Source: Gammaproteobacteria bacterium
GTDB lineage: Bacteria; Pseudomonadota; Gammaproteobacteria; JAURND01
Direction: 5' to 3'
NCBI GenBank assembly: GCA_029266595.1
Contig: JAQSWO010000002.1
Coordinates: forward strand, 5,001-58,755
Length of the DNA: 53,755 nucleotides
The position numbers were made by a program, and so were the translations under genes. Numbering within the stretch: the first letter of the stretch is position 1; the number at the start of each line of letters is the position of its first letter. Of the stretch, positions 18,831 through 26,878 are shown one piece after another. Below the pieces are notes generated by a model. It saw only the letters and a program-made list of their open reading frames with translations. It was not told the origin of the DNA and searched no databases.

Positions 18831-19370
18831 ATGTCAGGAGAAGTTTTTGAAAAATTAGAGCAAAAAGAAGAAAGCGTAGCTCCGGCTAGCACAGATTTCG
18901 CATATGGAGAGCTTAGCGCAATTGGCCCAGACCTCAACCGATTGATTGAATTGTGGCAAAAGGCGGAAAAAGCTTGCCACAAAGGTTCATTAAAAGATGA
19001 AAAGTCCATCAAATTCGTTGAAAAATTAAGGGCCGCGGACACCAGCGAAGCAGCACGTGCTTATATTTACCATCTTCGTGCTGCCGATATTGCTCGAAAA
19101 AAAATGCTATCAGAGCTTTCTAATTTACCCAGCAAGACTGCTCCCATGGGGACTCTCATAAAGTACTTATCAGGTTATCCACACTACCATATCTCGCGCA
19201 TCATGAATCCCTTGATGCTATTTTATGGCTTTGATTGGTCTCCATTCACCAGCCAAAAACCCTTTCCCGGCCGGATGGATGTTTTAAATCGTGTGTTGGA
19301 TTATCTAAACTCGGATGCCGCAAGCGAGATAAACCATAATGCCGATCACGAGTGGGATTCTGAAACTTGA
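18831..19370 (+). CDS. Unknown protein, first module of a duplicated unit
   Basis: A 179-residue product with no recognised domain, mostly helical. Residues 28-50 (SAIGPDLNRLIELWQKAEKA) and 107-122 (LIKYLSGYPHYHISR) are echoed in the next frame downstream by KIGPDPGHLMVLWHEAKEI and MVKYMKLHPSYHPTA, in the same order. It is thus one module of a tandem duplication of roughly 150 residues. The downstream module lies in a +1 frame and is interrupted by a stop codon. The start is uncertain: AGAGG is 10 bases from ATG 18831 and 5 from an out-of-frame ATG. No signal peptide. A secreted effector is possible but only inferred. Confidence 0.55.
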   Translation: MSGEVFEKLEQKEESVAPASTDFAYGELSAIGPDLNRLIELWQKAEKACHKGSLKDEKSIKFVEKLRAADTSEAARAYIYHLRAADIARKKMLSELSNLPSKTAPMGTLIKYLSGYPHYHISRIMNPLMLFYGFDWSPFTSQKPFPGRMDVLNRVLDYLNSDAASEINHNADHEWDSET

Positions 19371-19908
19371 AAAAATCGGACCAGATCCTGGTCATTTAAT
19401 GGTGCTGTGGCATGAGGCAAAAGAAATCTATTTGCAAAAGATGCATCCGCACACTACTCAGTTTCTAAATAACCTGATAGCAGAATAAAATCAAGGCCTT
19501 ACAAGCCCGATACAGCTTGCTCACAAGTATCATGCACAGGCTATCAAGGCTATACAGACGATGATATTGCGGGAATTTTATGCCCCTCAATCTGAAGCTG
19601 ATTCAGCAACACCTATAGAAGATAGATTGGCAATGATTATGGTGAAATATATGAAGCTCCATCCTAGTTATCATCCCACTGCTATTATAGAACACTTGAT
19701 GAAAGAGTTAGTATTTTCACCAGATCAAGTAGCGTGCATCTTTTCAATAATGGAAGCTAGTGCCTCTGCTCAAGAACAAGTGAAGGGTACAGGGGGTCAA
19801 TGTAATTCGAGTAAGAAAAATCTTCATACTTCCTTAACAGCTCTCCACTGGTGGCTGTTAGGGCAGTATTGGAATGACAATCTTGGCTTTTTCCCCCACG
19901 CAGTATAA
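19339..19908 (+). pseudogene. Broken second module of the unknown gene at 18831
   Basis: From ATG 19339 the frame reads 49 codons to an in-frame TAA at 19486-19488, then stays open in the same frame to a stop at 19906-19908 (a 115-residue stretch beginning at ATG 19561). Ignoring that TAA, the 189 residues contain IGPDPGHLMVLWHEAKE and KYMKLHPSYHPTAIIEHLMK, matching the module in the preceding gene. So at least one frameshift (relative to 18831-19370) and one nonsense change separate this DNA from an intact two-module gene. Alternatively two short proteins are made; the internal homology makes decay the simpler reading. Confidence 0.6.
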
Positions 19909-19979
19909 CCTCCAACCTCCTGGTCAGAAGAGCCCGGCCATTATCACCCTCTTATCACATTTAAGCTTAAGGAGTGTTT

Positions 19980-20480
19980 ATGCAAAAAACCATCGCACAA
20001 CTGCCTGAAATAAAACTAGTAGGCATTACTAGTAGAACCAATAATACTGCTCTATTATTTGAGGACCATCCATCAGACGGCAAAATTGCCGCTACTATGC
20101 AGCAATATTTTCAGCAAGGACTGATGAACAAAATGCAACATCGAAAAAATCCAGGCACAACTTTCTGTGTTTATACAAATTATGAAAGTGATTTTAAGGG
20201 CGACTACACTTATTTCATCGGTGAAGAAGTGGATACTTTTGATGAGCAAGATGAAGCCTTGGAAAGACTTTTGATACCCCTACAAAATTATGCAAAATTC
20301 ACTAACCGACCAGGGCCAATGCCAGATGTTTGCATTAATATGTGGCAAGCGATATGGCAAATGGATGCATCTGATTTAGGGGGAGAAAGAGCCTATATTT
20401 CAGATTTTGAAATTTATGATGCGCGCAGTGCTGATTATAACAATGCGATCTTAGATATTTATGTTGGGATAAATAAATGA
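19980..20480 (+). CDS. GyrI-like / effector-binding domain protein
   Basis: A 166-residue stand-alone protein resembling the small-molecule-binding domain found in GyrI and at the C-terminus of AraC- and MerR-type regulators. Visible features are an N-terminal strand LPEIKLVGIT, KIAATMQQYFQQGLMN, the central FCVYTNYESDFKGDYTYFIGEEV, YAKFTNRPG, and the closing ISDFEIYDARSADYNNAILDIYVGI. There is no helix-turn-helix, so any regulatory action would be indirect. ATG 19980 is preferred over GTG 19974 because AAGGAG (19968-19973) is correctly spaced only for the ATG. It precedes the dienelactone hydrolase and beta-lactamase genes on the same strand. Confidence 0.75.
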   Translation: MQKTIAQLPEIKLVGITSRTNNTALLFEDHPSDGKIAATMQQYFQQGLMNKMQHRKNPGTTFCVYTNYESDFKGDYTYFIGEEVDTFDEQDEALERLLIPLQNYAKFTNRPGPMPDVCINMWQAIWQMDASDLGGERAYISDFEIYDARSADYNNAILDIYVGINK

Positions 20481-20545
20481 ATATTCTGAATGAATTTCTT
20501 ATTTAATCGATAGACAGATACCTATATCAACGACAGAGGGAACTC

Positions 20546-21286
20546 ATGAAACAACACACTATATATTACGCTGATGAAAACCAACCACTGGTGGGACAAT
20601 TATTTTTTGATGAAACGACAGTAGAAAAAAAGCCAGGGATCATAGTCTTTCCTGCTTTTGAAGGACTAAGTGAATTTGCGCTGGACTATGCAAAAAATAT
20701 TGCGGCACAAGGTTATGTGGCGTTAGCGGCAGACATATATGGTGATGGAAAAACATCAGAGACTATAGACGGATGTTTTTCGCTGATCACACCCTTTTTA
20801 AAAGATCGCGCACTTGTTAGGAGGCGCGCAGGTCTAGCATTCGATTTATTAACCTCTCAAGAAATAGTTGATCCCGAAAAAATAGGCGCAATAGGATTTT
20901 GTTTTGGGGGAATGTGTGCATTAGAAGTTGCGCGTTCGGGTGCAAATATTAAAGCCATTGTTTCTGCACATGGCATACTAACCAAATCAGACATCCCTAA
21001 TGAAAGTATCAACGGCAGCCTATTAATTCTTCACGGATATCAAGATCCCCAAGTTCCTCCCGAAGCATTAGCGCCTTTTGCCAGAGAAATGTCGGCAGAA
21101 AATGTGGCTGATTGGCGTTTTCTTTTTTTCGGCCAAGGTAAGCATTCCTTCACTGACCCCAAAACAGGTACGTTTGATTCAGAACAGGAAGCAGAGATGG
21201 GCCGCGAGTATAACCAAATTGCAGCTAATGCAACTTGGCGTTATGCGATTGATTTTTTTGAAGAAAAATTAAAGACCGATGCATGA
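20546..21286 (+). CDS. Dienelactone hydrolase family protein
   Basis: An alpha/beta hydrolase of 246 residues. The catalytic triad of the family is visible: Cys119 in IGFCFGGMCALE, an Asp in LILHGYQDPQVPP, and His in GQGKHSFTDP. The N-terminal PAFEGLSEFALDYAKNIAAQGYVALAADIYGDG is also typical. Members hydrolyse lactones and other small esters; true dienelactone hydrolase activity is not implied, as no aromatic-degradation genes are near. No signal peptide, so cytoplasmic. The last codons overlap the start of the beta-lactamase gene by 4 bp (ATGCATGA region), indicating an operon. Confidence 0.88.
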   Translation: MKQHTIYYADENQPLVGQLFFDETTVEKKPGIIVFPAFEGLSEFALDYAKNIAAQGYVALAADIYGDGKTSETIDGCFSLITPFLKDRALVRRRAGLAFDLLTSQEIVDPEKIGAIGFCFGGMCALEVARSGANIKAIVSAHGILTKSDIPNESINGSLLILHGYQDPQVPPEALAPFAREMSAENVADWRFLFFGQGKHSFTDPKTGTFDSEQEAEMGREYNQIAANATWRYAIDFFEEKLKTDA

Positions 21287-22080
21287 AAAAACTCAGCTTA
21301 TTTTTAATTTTTACCTGCCTATTTAGCTCAGCAGCATATGCTGAGGCAAAATGTTTCTTAGCAAAAGAACACGACCAAATCGTCAAGCAAGAAGGTGATT
21401 GCAAAACACGCCACTCTCCCGAGTCGACTTTTAAAATTCCACTAAGCCTGATGGGTTACGACGCAAATATTTTAATAGACGAAGCACATCCCGAATGGCC
21501 TTTTAAAAAAGACTATGATCTTGCAGTGAACGTTTGCAAAGAACCACATAATCCCAGAACATGGATGAGAGACAGCTGCGTTTGGTATTCTCAAGTATTA
21601 ACGCAAAAATTAGGAGTGGAAAAATTCAGAGAATATGTCACAAAATTTAACTATGGAAACCAAGATGTTGCTGGCGATAAAGGCAAACAAAATGGGTTAA
21701 CGCATGCATGGTTATCAAGCTCCCTCGAAATTTCACCTGAAGAGCAAACTATATTCTTACAAAAATTAATTGACCATAACTTACCTTTAAGCTCAAAAGC
21801 ACATGACATGACGAAAAAAAATATGTTTGTACAAGAGTTATGGGGTGGTTGGAAATTGTATGGCAAGACAGGAAGCGGACAGCAGTTAAATTCTGGTAGA
21901 AGTAAGAAATTAGATCTTAAGCATGGTTGGTTTATTGGCTGGATTGAAAAAGATGGCCGAACATTGACATTTGCGAGTCACATTACAGATGATAAAAAGC
22001 AAGAGATTTTTGGAAGCTTCAGAGCAAAAAATGAAGCATTAATTAAATTGTGGTACTTAATTGATCAGATGGCAAAATAA
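21283..22080 (+). CDS. Class D (OXA-type) beta-lactamase
   Basis: A periplasmic serine beta-lactamase of 265 residues. A signal peptide (cleavage near AYA, residue 20) precedes the class D motifs: STFK at 48-51 with nucleophile Ser48 and the carbamylated Lys51, SCV at 98-100 (SxV), YGN at 124-126, WLSSSLEISPEEQ, and YGKTGSG with KTG at 195-197. All residues needed for activity are present. Chromosomal OXA enzymes occur in Legionellales and other environmental gammaproteobacteria, so acquisition by a mobile element need not be assumed; no integron or IS flanks it. Start overlaps the hydrolase gene by 4 bp. Confidence 0.93.
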   Translation: MKKLSLFLIFTCLFSSAAYAEAKCFLAKEHDQIVKQEGDCKTRHSPESTFKIPLSLMGYDANILIDEAHPEWPFKKDYDLAVNVCKEPHNPRTWMRDSCVWYSQVLTQKLGVEKFREYVTKFNYGNQDVAGDKGKQNGLTHAWLSSSLEISPEEQTIFLQKLIDHNLPLSSKAHDMTKKNMFVQELWGGWKLYGKTGSGQQLNSGRSKKLDLKHGWFIGWIEKDGRTLTFASHITDDKKQEIFGSFRAKNEALIKLWYLIDQMAK

Positions 22081-22413
22081 TCCCACGCTTCACACTCTTT
22101 CGGCCTATCGGCCACCTTCCCCCATGATTTAACCGTACGTAAAGCCCTAATCTAATCTGACCCATTGATAATTTATGTAAAATTTTTTTTCCGACCAAAG
22201 AAAAAGGACAATGTCATAAATTACCAATGGGTTAAATTAAATTTCTCCTTAAAAATCTCTCCTCCTTGAAGTCACCTCAGAGAATCTTATTAAAATAGCA
22301 AAACACTTTAATATTCTTTTAAGGTTTGCTTGGTAATGTAGGCAATCCTTTGCTTTGAGGCGATATAAAAGAACTCAGCAATTATTCAACTAATAAAAAA
22401 AAGAGGATAAAAA
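22081..22413. other. Gap of 333 bp without a gene, holding an 18-bp inverted repeat
   Basis: No coding region is supported. The main structure is the inverted repeat at 22160-22232, listed separately. The DNA is very AT-rich. An AAGAGGAT ribosome-binding site lies just before the proline-rich gene at 22414. Confidence 0.6.
22160..22232. repeat. Inverted repeat, 18-bp arms with a 37-bp centre
   Basis: The arm ACCCATTGATAATTTATG (22160-22177) is matched by CATAAATTACCAATGGGT (22215-22232), complementary at 17 of 18 positions. The centre is T- and A-rich. It is too far from a U-run to be a clear terminator for the beta-lactamase gene. It may be a miniature element or its remnant; only one copy was noticed. 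Confidence 0.6.
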
Positions 22414-23097
22414 ATGGCGCCAGAACAATCGCGAGAAAATAACAATTTAAACAATAAACTTCATGAAGCAACTCAAGACGATCAAAAAAGCAACTCACCT
22501 GTCTCTCACGAAGGGGCAAAATTTCTGCCTAAGCCGCCTCCTGGACCTGGGCCTAAACCTAGATTTATGCCTAAGCCTCCTCCTGCTGGGCTTACACCCT
22601 TGCTTCCTCCTGGACCCGTATCTAGTCGATCTCCGTCTAAGCCTCATCCAATTTCTACTGCACTGCCGTCCAAATTTGAACCTACACCGCCACCTGCGCA
22701 TAAACCTAAGCCCCCTGCTACTCCCCCACCTGCAAACGTTGAATACGTACAGGGTAGGCAAAAATCTTCCCCACAACAGGAAATCGATCTAATATCTCAA
22801 GGAAATTTTGAAAAAAATCCTTGGCAAAGCAATAGTTATGCAGAAATGCTGGGCAACGGACCTCTTGGCAATTCTGTACCCGCAGCAAACCTTCTAAATA
22901 TTGGCGAAAGCAAAAGTAGTAGAGGAGGATTTTTTAGCAGCGCTAATAATGTCCCTCCTTCCGGAATAGACGTTGATGGGCTTGGTCATCCTGATAATGA
23001 TTTTAGTGATTTTTCTGATGATGATTTTGATAACTCCAACAATACAGAGGACCTTAATCAGAGACAGAATAGCAGCAGATCTCGTTCTTTTGATTGA
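22414..23097 (+). CDS. Proline-rich, acidic-tailed unknown protein
   Basis: A 227-residue protein with no recognised domain. Residues 35-108 are dominated by proline runs (PKPPPGPGPKPRFMPKPPP, then similar blocks up to PPATPPPANVEY), which suggests a polyproline binding surface. A middle section has WQSNSYAEMLGNGPLGN. The tail is acidic (FSDFSDDDFDNSNN) and ends with Ser/Arg residues. There is no signal peptide or membrane segment, and most of it should be disordered. AGAGGAT lies 8 bases before the ATG. A terminator-like hairpin follows at 23153. Composition and lack of homology are like those of host-directed effectors, but that is only inference. Confidence 0.6.
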   Translation: MAPEQSRENNNLNNKLHEATQDDQKSNSPVSHEGAKFLPKPPPGPGPKPRFMPKPPPAGLTPLLPPGPVSSRSPSKPHPISTALPSKFEPTPPPAHKPKPPATPPPANVEYVQGRQKSSPQQEIDLISQGNFEKNPWQSNSYAEMLGNGPLGNSVPAANLLNIGESKSSRGGFFSSANNVPPSGIDVDGLGHPDNDFSDFSDDDFDNSNNTEDLNQRQNSSRSRSFD

Positions 23098-23152
23098 GAT
23101 AGTAAGCTTTGCTTCATCTCGTTGAAATTGGATCATATAAGATAGTGTTTTG

Positions 23153-23190
23153 AAGCAATCGTAAGAATCCATTTTGCGATTGCTTTATTT
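23153..23190 (+). terminator. Rho-independent-type terminator after the proline-rich gene
   Basis: Nine-base stem AAGCAATCG (23153-23161) and CGATTGCTT (23177-23185) with a 15-base loop, followed by TATTT. It lies 56 bp after the stop codon. It could also serve the opposite strand weakly. Confidence 0.6.
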
Positions 23191-23231
23191 CACCTTCTTT
23201 TAAGGGGCCCCTTCTATGCAGCTTATTGAAG

Positions 23232-25019
23232 TCACTTCACCGAATTTTTGGTTAGTTCTTTTAGTCCTTTTTTAGTCAGCTGATATTTCTGTTTGCTACT
23301 TTGAGGTTTATCTGGAACAGTCATCGTCAACAAACCTGCATCTACAAGGGGAACAATATATTTATGTCTAAATTTGGTTCTATTTGTCCATTTTAGAACA
23401 TTCATTAGATCGGTAATATTTTGAGGCGTACGGCATTGACCCAATAAAGTTATCGCTTCTAAATCCCATTTAGATTCAGTTTTGACTTGGTCCCAACCTG
23501 GTCCCAACTTGGTCCCAACTTGGTCCCAACTTGGTCCCGGTTTGGTCTCTAATGAAGCCCTTTGTTTTGAGCCTTCTTCCGTGAGTTGATATTTTTGTTT
23601 GCTGCTTTGAGGCTTGTCTGGCACAGTCATTTTTAATAGACCCTTTTTTATCAAGGGAACAACATATCTATGCCTAAACTTGGTTCTATTAGTCCATTTT
23701 AAAACATCCATTAGCTCTATGATATTTTGAGGAATGTGACATCGATCTAATAAAATCATTACCTCTGAATCCCATACCTCCTCACTTTTGACTTGGTCCC
23801 AACTTGGTCCCAACTTGGTCCCAACTTGGTCACGACTTGGTCCCAATTCTGCCTCTACCGAAATCTTTACAACCTCTGGATGTGGGAAAAATGTCACTCG
23901 GGTAACTGTGCCAAATTCCTCCCAAATAGGCTCAGGGTATCCATCTTTTTGGCAAGCCTCTCTAATACGTTTATAACCACTCCCCCACTCCTCCACCAAT
24001 TCTAGCTCGCTAAATATTCGGGCAATGACCGGATTACGAATACGGCTTACGCCTGCTTTAAACTGTTCTATGCTCATTCCTGGGGGCATGATGCCAGGAT
24101 TTTGGATTTCAAGCTTGTCATCATAAATTGCCACAAAAATACGTGTTCCACTGATTTCATAATTGGCATGCACCAAAGCATTTGTGAGTGTTTCACGAAT
24201 ACCATCTATAGGATATTCTGGAATATCCCGACGCCTCATGCTGCCAAACTTCCCTGCTGTTTTGGTATTACGTCGAATAAATTTAGGTACTTCCGTCACA
24301 GCTGCAAGTATGCCGCCTTCAATATTTAATCGATCAATAAATTCTGCACGACTGCTGCCCGAAAATCGCGCGCATCTAACTTCTGCATAAGGAAAGTATT
24401 TTTGCCGAATATCAGCCTTTCCAAATAAGATAACACCGCCGTTACTCGCTAATATTCGTTTCCCTTTTTGCACCAGCAATCCAATACTAAATAATTTTGA
24501 GGTATCTATAGTCACTTTATGATCAGAAAACGTTTTGAGAATTAATTCTTTGTCCAAATCACTTTCAACAACACTATCACAAGGTGCTTTATCAAAAAAT
24601 GGGTGCTGCTTAGCGCGCTTCATTTCAGCAATCGCTTCTACGCTGGCTAATCGGTTTGAATTACCTATCCGAATATAGACGCCTTTTTCTTCACCTTTGT
24701 CTGATAGATAATAAGGTGCTAATAGATAGTCTACTTGTATTACCAAAATAAATTTTCCTTTAACTTCCATAATATGAAAGTCGGGTGAAATTTGAGGTTT
24801 GATGCGATGTGCGACGCTATTGACAATTTGCTCTTCTGATTTACTTGGATTTTCTAAACCATAGATAGTGTGATCATCTGCGACGCCAATTATTAAAATT
24901 CCTCCTGCTGTATTCGAAAATGCAACAATAGTTTTCAGAATAGATTCTAAAGAAGAAGAATCTCTTTTAAATTCCAAAGTTTTGCTTTCTGGTAATTTGA
25001 TTAATTTCTGTATATCCAT
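23232..25019 (-). CDS. AlbA_2 / RecG-like regulator with duplicated winged helices
   Basis: A 595-residue protein of the AlbA_2 (Schlafen-like) plus HATPase_c_4 type often annotated as a RecG-related transcriptional regulator. N-terminal signatures are ESKTLEFKRD and TIVAFSNTAGGILIIGVADD. The ATPase-like part has PIDGIRETLTNALVHANYEISG, DDKLEIQNPGIMPPGM and ELELVEEWGSGYKRIREAC. The C-terminal third contains two nearly identical winged-helix units (QNIIELMDVLKWTNRTKFRH and QNITDLMNVLKWTNRTKFRH), each preceded by a GTKLGPSWDQV repeat block encoded by 11-bp DNA repeats. Start at 25019 gives the conserved MDIQKLIKLPESKT; a frame-open start at 25130 would add 37 poorly composed residues. Targets unknown; many relatives sit next to defence or mobile genes. 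Confidence 0.8.
   Translation of the reverse strand: MDIQKLIKLPESKTLEFKRDSSSLESILKTIVAFSNTAGGILIIGVADDHTIYGLENPSKSEEQIVNSVAHRIKPQISPDFHIMEVKGKFILVIQVDYLLAPYYLSDKGEEKGVYIRIGNSNRLASVEAIAEMKRAKQHPFFDKAPCDSVVESDLDKELILKTFSDHKVTIDTSKLFSIGLLVQKGKRILASNGGVILFGKADIRQKYFPYAEVRCARFSGSSRAEFIDRLNIEGGILAAVTEVPKFIRRNTKTAGKFGSMRRRDIPEYPIDGIRETLTNALVHANYEISGTRIFVAIYDDKLEIQNPGIMPPGMSIEQFKAGVSRIRNPVIARIFSELELVEEWGSGYKRIREACQKDGYPEPIWEEFGTVTRVTFFPHPEVVKISVEAELGPSRDQVGTKLGPSWDQVKSEEVWDSEVMILLDRCHIPQNIIELMDVLKWTNRTKFRHRYVVPLIKKGLLKMTVPDKPQSSKQKYQLTEEGSKQRASLETKPGPSWDQVGTKLGPGWDQVKTESKWDLEAITLLGQCRTPQNITDLMNVLKWTNRTKFRHKYIVPLVDAGLLTMTVPDKPQSSKQKYQLTKKGLKELTKNSVK
23485..23550 (-). repeat. 11-bp tandem repeat array A in the AlbA_2 gene
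   Basis: Six head-to-tail units of the plus-strand sequence ACTTGGTCCCA, units 1-5 nearly perfect and the sixth (GTTTGGTCTCT) degenerate. Because 11 is not a multiple of three, successive units are read in three frames and encode an 11-residue period (GTKLGPSWDQV type) every three units. Confidence 0.92.
23791..23845 (-). repeat. 11-bp tandem repeat array B in the AlbA_2 gene
   Basis: Five units of the same plus-strand 11-mer ACTTGGTCCCA; unit four is ACTTGGTCACG. The two arrays are about 300 bp apart, the length of the duplicated winged-helix segment, so the array and domain were duplicated together. Confidence 0.92.
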
Positions 25020-25130
25020 TTTATGCTGTCCATCTCTTAAGGTACTAGTTTTTAAAAGTATCAGCTTTTTTATAGAAGCAGTATACCCGTAACGCAGCCT
25101 TAAACGAGAGAAAGCACTACTAGCGTACAA

Positions 25131-25439
25131 TGAGCTGTGCTTCTCCTCTGATTAAAACTATCTCGTACAGCAGCTCCTTTAGGAACCCCATCTATAAATT
25201 AACCACAAGATACGAAAACCAGCATTTTCAGATAGAACAAACAGTAGTATTTTTGATATTTTCCTCTTAGAATCGAAGTTGGAGCCGACATTCACAGTTT
25301 GATGTATTAAAAATAAGACTGATTACACTTTATACACAGCAATTCGAACCTTCCCATCATCTTCTCTGGTGATAATGAAATAGCGAGCTGTTACAGTATC
25401 CTTAATGTCAACCAAACCCAAATAATTGGAGACTCATCA
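25131..25439. other. Gap of about 310 bp upstream of tolB
   Basis: No gene is supported. It must carry the promoters of tolB and, on the other strand, of the AlbA_2 gene. A GCGAGCTGTTACAG motif near 25383 resembles an end of the GTAA-type repeat. No clear sigma-70 pair could be chosen with confidence. Confidence 0.5.
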
Positions 25440-26840
25440 ATGCAATATCTCGTTAAATATCACAGCTACGCAGGTCGTGCCTTAGCACGTTGTTTTACGC
25501 GGACAGCTACAAAATATCTGCTGGCACTTATAACTTTCTTTAGCGTTGCTTCTCAGGCTGCCCTAGAAATACAGCTAACCCGTGGTGTAGAAGGTAGCCT
25601 TCCCATTGCCATTGTTCCTTTTGCGGGACAAAATCCTAATAGTCAATCACCTAATGATATTGCAAACGTCATTTCCAATGACTTAAAAAATAGCGGGCGC
25701 TTCAGAGTTGTACCCGGACAAGCAGGTCCAAGCACAGCAGAACAAGTAGACTTTCAGCATTGGCAACAGCAAGGCGTAGACAATATTGTTGTTGGAAACG
25801 TCACACCTACTGGCTCAGGAAACTATCGCGTTCAGTTTCAGCTACTGTCTGCCTATCCCAATAAAGCTAATGACCAACTGGGATCCTCAGCCCCTGTCTG
25901 GCAAAAAACGATCATTCTCAATCAAAATTTTTCTGGCAAAGACAACCAATTACGCGCTTTAGCACATCACATTAGCGATCTAATCTATGAAAATTTGACG
26001 GGCGAACGCGGTGTGTTTTCGACACGTATTGCCTATGTTGTTGCTCAACAGTCTCCTAAAGCGCCTAGCGTTTATACCTTAGAAGTGTCAGATATTGATG
26101 GCTATGGGCCTCAGCCTCTTTTAAAGTCAAACGAGCCTATCATGTCACCCAAATGGTCGCCTGATGGCCGACGCCTGACCTATGTATCATTTGAAAAAGA
26201 CAACCCCATCGTCTATGTACAAGATGTAGCGACAGGTCGTAGACAAGTTGTGAGCAACTCTTCTGGCCTTAACAGCGCACCATCTTGGTCTCCTGACGGC
26301 AATCGTCTAGCACTAGTACTAACAAAGACAGGTGCTCCTAAGATTTTCGTGATGGACCTTAACACAAATACGTCAATGCAAGTGACAGATGGAGCAGCTA
26401 TTGATACGGAGCCGGTTTGGTCGGCTGATGGAAGGTCCATACTCTTCACCTCGAACCGAGGGGGAAATCCACAGGTTTACCGCGTTGATTTATCCAGCAA
26501 AGCGGTACAACGCGTAACTTTCCAGGGTAACTACAACGCCAGTCCATCACTATCTCCTAATGGCCAAGTGCTAGCGGTATTACATGGTGGCGAAAATGGA
26601 TTTAATGTTGGCGTGCAGGATATGTCTTCTGGACGCTTTAACGTCGTAACTCGTTCGGGCGGCACGCAGGCACCGAGCATTGCACCTAATGGCAGAATGA
26701 TTGTGTATGCCATGGGCGCCACTGGACGTGGTGTTTTGGGAATGGTTTCTTCAGATGGTCGGGTGACGCTGGTATTACCTTCTCGAGAAGGTGATGTCAG
26801 AGAGCCTGCTTGGGGACCTTTCGCTAATAAACCTGTATGA
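25440..26840 (+). CDS. tolB: TolB, periplasmic beta-propeller of the Tol-Pal system
   Basis: TolB is the periplasmic partner that binds Pal and is displaced by TolA during cell constriction. The 466-residue product has a long N-terminus ending in a signal peptide (KYLLALITFFSVASQA, cleavage near residue 40), then the TolB N-domain (LEIQLTRGVEGSLPIAIVPFAG) and a six-bladed propeller with repeated PxWSPDGxxL units: SPKWSPDGRRLTYVSF, APSWSPDGNRLALVL, EPVWSADGRSILFTSNRGG and so on. TTGGAG lies about 7 bases before ATG 25440. The leader is longer than the usual 21 residues; ATG 25440 is nevertheless the best-placed start. pal starts 38 bp downstream. Confidence 0.95.
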   Translation: MQYLVKYHSYAGRALARCFTRTATKYLLALITFFSVASQAALEIQLTRGVEGSLPIAIVPFAGQNPNSQSPNDIANVISNDLKNSGRFRVVPGQAGPSTAEQVDFQHWQQQGVDNIVVGNVTPTGSGNYRVQFQLLSAYPNKANDQLGSSAPVWQKTIILNQNFSGKDNQLRALAHHISDLIYENLTGERGVFSTRIAYVVAQQSPKAPSVYTLEVSDIDGYGPQPLLKSNEPIMSPKWSPDGRRLTYVSFEKDNPIVYVQDVATGRRQVVSNSSGLNSAPSWSPDGNRLALVLTKTGAPKIFVMDLNTNTSMQVTDGAAIDTEPVWSADGRSILFTSNRGGNPQVYRVDLSSKAVQRVTFQGNYNASPSLSPNGQVLAVLHGGENGFNVGVQDMSSGRFNVVTRSGGTQAPSIAPNGRMIVYAMGATGRGVLGMVSSDGRVTLVLPSREGDVREPAWGPFANKPV

Positions 26841-26878
26841 TTTTAAAGACTAATTTTTCTCACACAAGAGGCACTAAA

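Noticed and set aside
19368-19376. Programmed +1 frameshift joining the two modules at ACT TGA AAA
   Set aside because: No upstream Shine-Dalgarno-like stimulator was seen, and a further in-frame TAA downstream would still block translation; decay is simpler.
23485-23845. The 11-bp arrays as a CRISPR array
   Set aside because: Units are contiguous with no spacers and are part of an open coding frame.
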